From NCBI GenBank assembly GCA_947244675.1, contig CAMXLV010000112.1, forward strand, positions 1 through 5,269: DNA of 5,269 nucleotides, in the 5' to 3' direction. The translations under genes were made by a program, and so were the position numbers. The first letter of the stretch is position 1, and each line of letters starts with the position of its first letter. Origin of the DNA: an uncultured Clostridium sp. GTDB lineage: Bacteria; Bacillota_A; Clostridia; TANB77; CAG-508. This document shows, piece after piece, positions 4,833-5,269 of the stretch. The notes beneath the pieces are model-generated. The model was not told where the DNA came from, did no database searches, and saw nothing but the letters and a program-made list of their open reading frames with translations.

Positions 4833-5269
4833 TCTTCCTTTTTCTATAGCCTCTAGCCAAAGCTATAAGGATTATGAATATATAAAGACATCAACAAATG
4901 AAGAGTTTTTAGTCAGATATGTAACCCAGCAGGAATATGCAATTTATTATGACTTATGTCGTTTTACCAATCGTTTGAAACAAGCAGTTTATGAAATTAA
5001 TTTACAAAATGGTTATTTGTTATTTTTTGAATATGAAAATTTAACAGAGGCAAATGTTAAAATAGGAAGAATCATAGAGATTTTAAGAGAAATCCATGAA
5101 AAGTCAGACTTTGAAATAACATTAAAAAAAGATCATCTCTTAAATTTAAATAACATTTACAAGGTCCTTGATCATAAATTTTCCTACTTAGAAATGAGAA
5201 TTAGAGAGATAGAAACTAATCCAGTTAAAAATGATATTAGCTGGATTATTCTTTCTAAATACAATATCA
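4792..5269 (+). CDS. ysxE: YsxE/CotS-like spore coat protein, kinase-like fold (3' partial)
   Basis: An open frame runs from the ATG at 4792 past the window edge (159 codons visible). The N-terminal pattern fits the CotS/YsxE family, which shares the aminoglycoside-phosphotransferase fold and is tied to spore coat assembly: a short helix, strands around DYEYIKTSTNEEFLVRY (27-43), then NGYLLFFEYENL (73-84), then the helix ending IIEILREIHEKSDF (94-107), where this fold often has the pattern ending in His. The position of the usual ATP-site lysine appears to be arginine (R42), which would fit a non-catalytic coat protein. The start lies 41 bases inside the spoVID-like gene without a good ribosome-binding site, implying translational coupling; no ATG nearer the junction is in frame, and TTG at 4783 is an alternative. 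The call rests largely on gene order plus these patterns. Confidence 0.7.
   Translation, partial: MIDNLTKSYLASVSLPFSIASSQSYKDYEYIKTSTNEEFLVRYVTQQEYAIYYDLCRFTNRLKQAVYEINLQNGYLLFFEYENLTEANVKIGRIIEILREIHEKSDFEITLKKDHLLNLNNIYKVLDHKFSYLEMRIREIETNPVKNDISWIILSKYNI

Overview
The window is AT-rich DNA in the style of a low-GC Firmicute. All genes lie on the plus strand. It ends in a spoVID-like gene followed by a ysxE/CotS-like gene, a spore-coat pair known from Bacillus, so the source is probably an endospore-forming member of the Bacilli/Erysipelotrichia side of the Firmicutes. The species cannot be named from this sequence.

Layout: (1) bases 1-512 are the 3' end of an ABC exporter subunit, closed by a clear rho-independent terminator at about 529-559. 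(2) A strong SigA-type promoter with an extended -10 (568-597) follows and drives a tight four-gene operon, 652-4111. The genes are a two-helix membrane-anchored protein of unknown function, a divergent ThiC-like radical-SAM enzyme, a Nudix hydrolase and a divergent deoxynucleoside-kinase-like P-loop kinase. They overlap by 11, 14 and 4 bases, which indicates translational coupling. (3) A second terminator (4100-4128) overlaps the kinase stop codon and is almost identical to the first. (4) The spore-coat pair follows: a short spoVID-like gene (4164-4832) and the 5' part of a ysxE/CotS-like gene (4792 to the window end).

The likely cargo of interest is the four-gene operon. Three of its products suggest nucleotide chemistry: a radical enzyme related to the one that rearranges aminoimidazole ribotide in thiamine synthesis, a diphosphate hydrolase and a nucleoside-type kinase. 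The fourth is membrane-anchored with a large soluble domain. The ThiC-like protein and the kinase both keep their cofactor or phosphate-handling motifs but differ at residues that normally contact the substrate, so a non-standard substrate is likely. No TPP or cobalamin riboswitch fits upstream, which argues against ordinary thiamine or B12 lower-ligand synthesis. The operon has its own promoter, sits between unrelated genes and is bracketed by 29/32-identical terminator copies, as expected for an inserted accessory cassette. A role in making or sensing a modified nucleotide (phage defence, signalling or a specialised metabolite) is a hypothesis; no known system was recognised.
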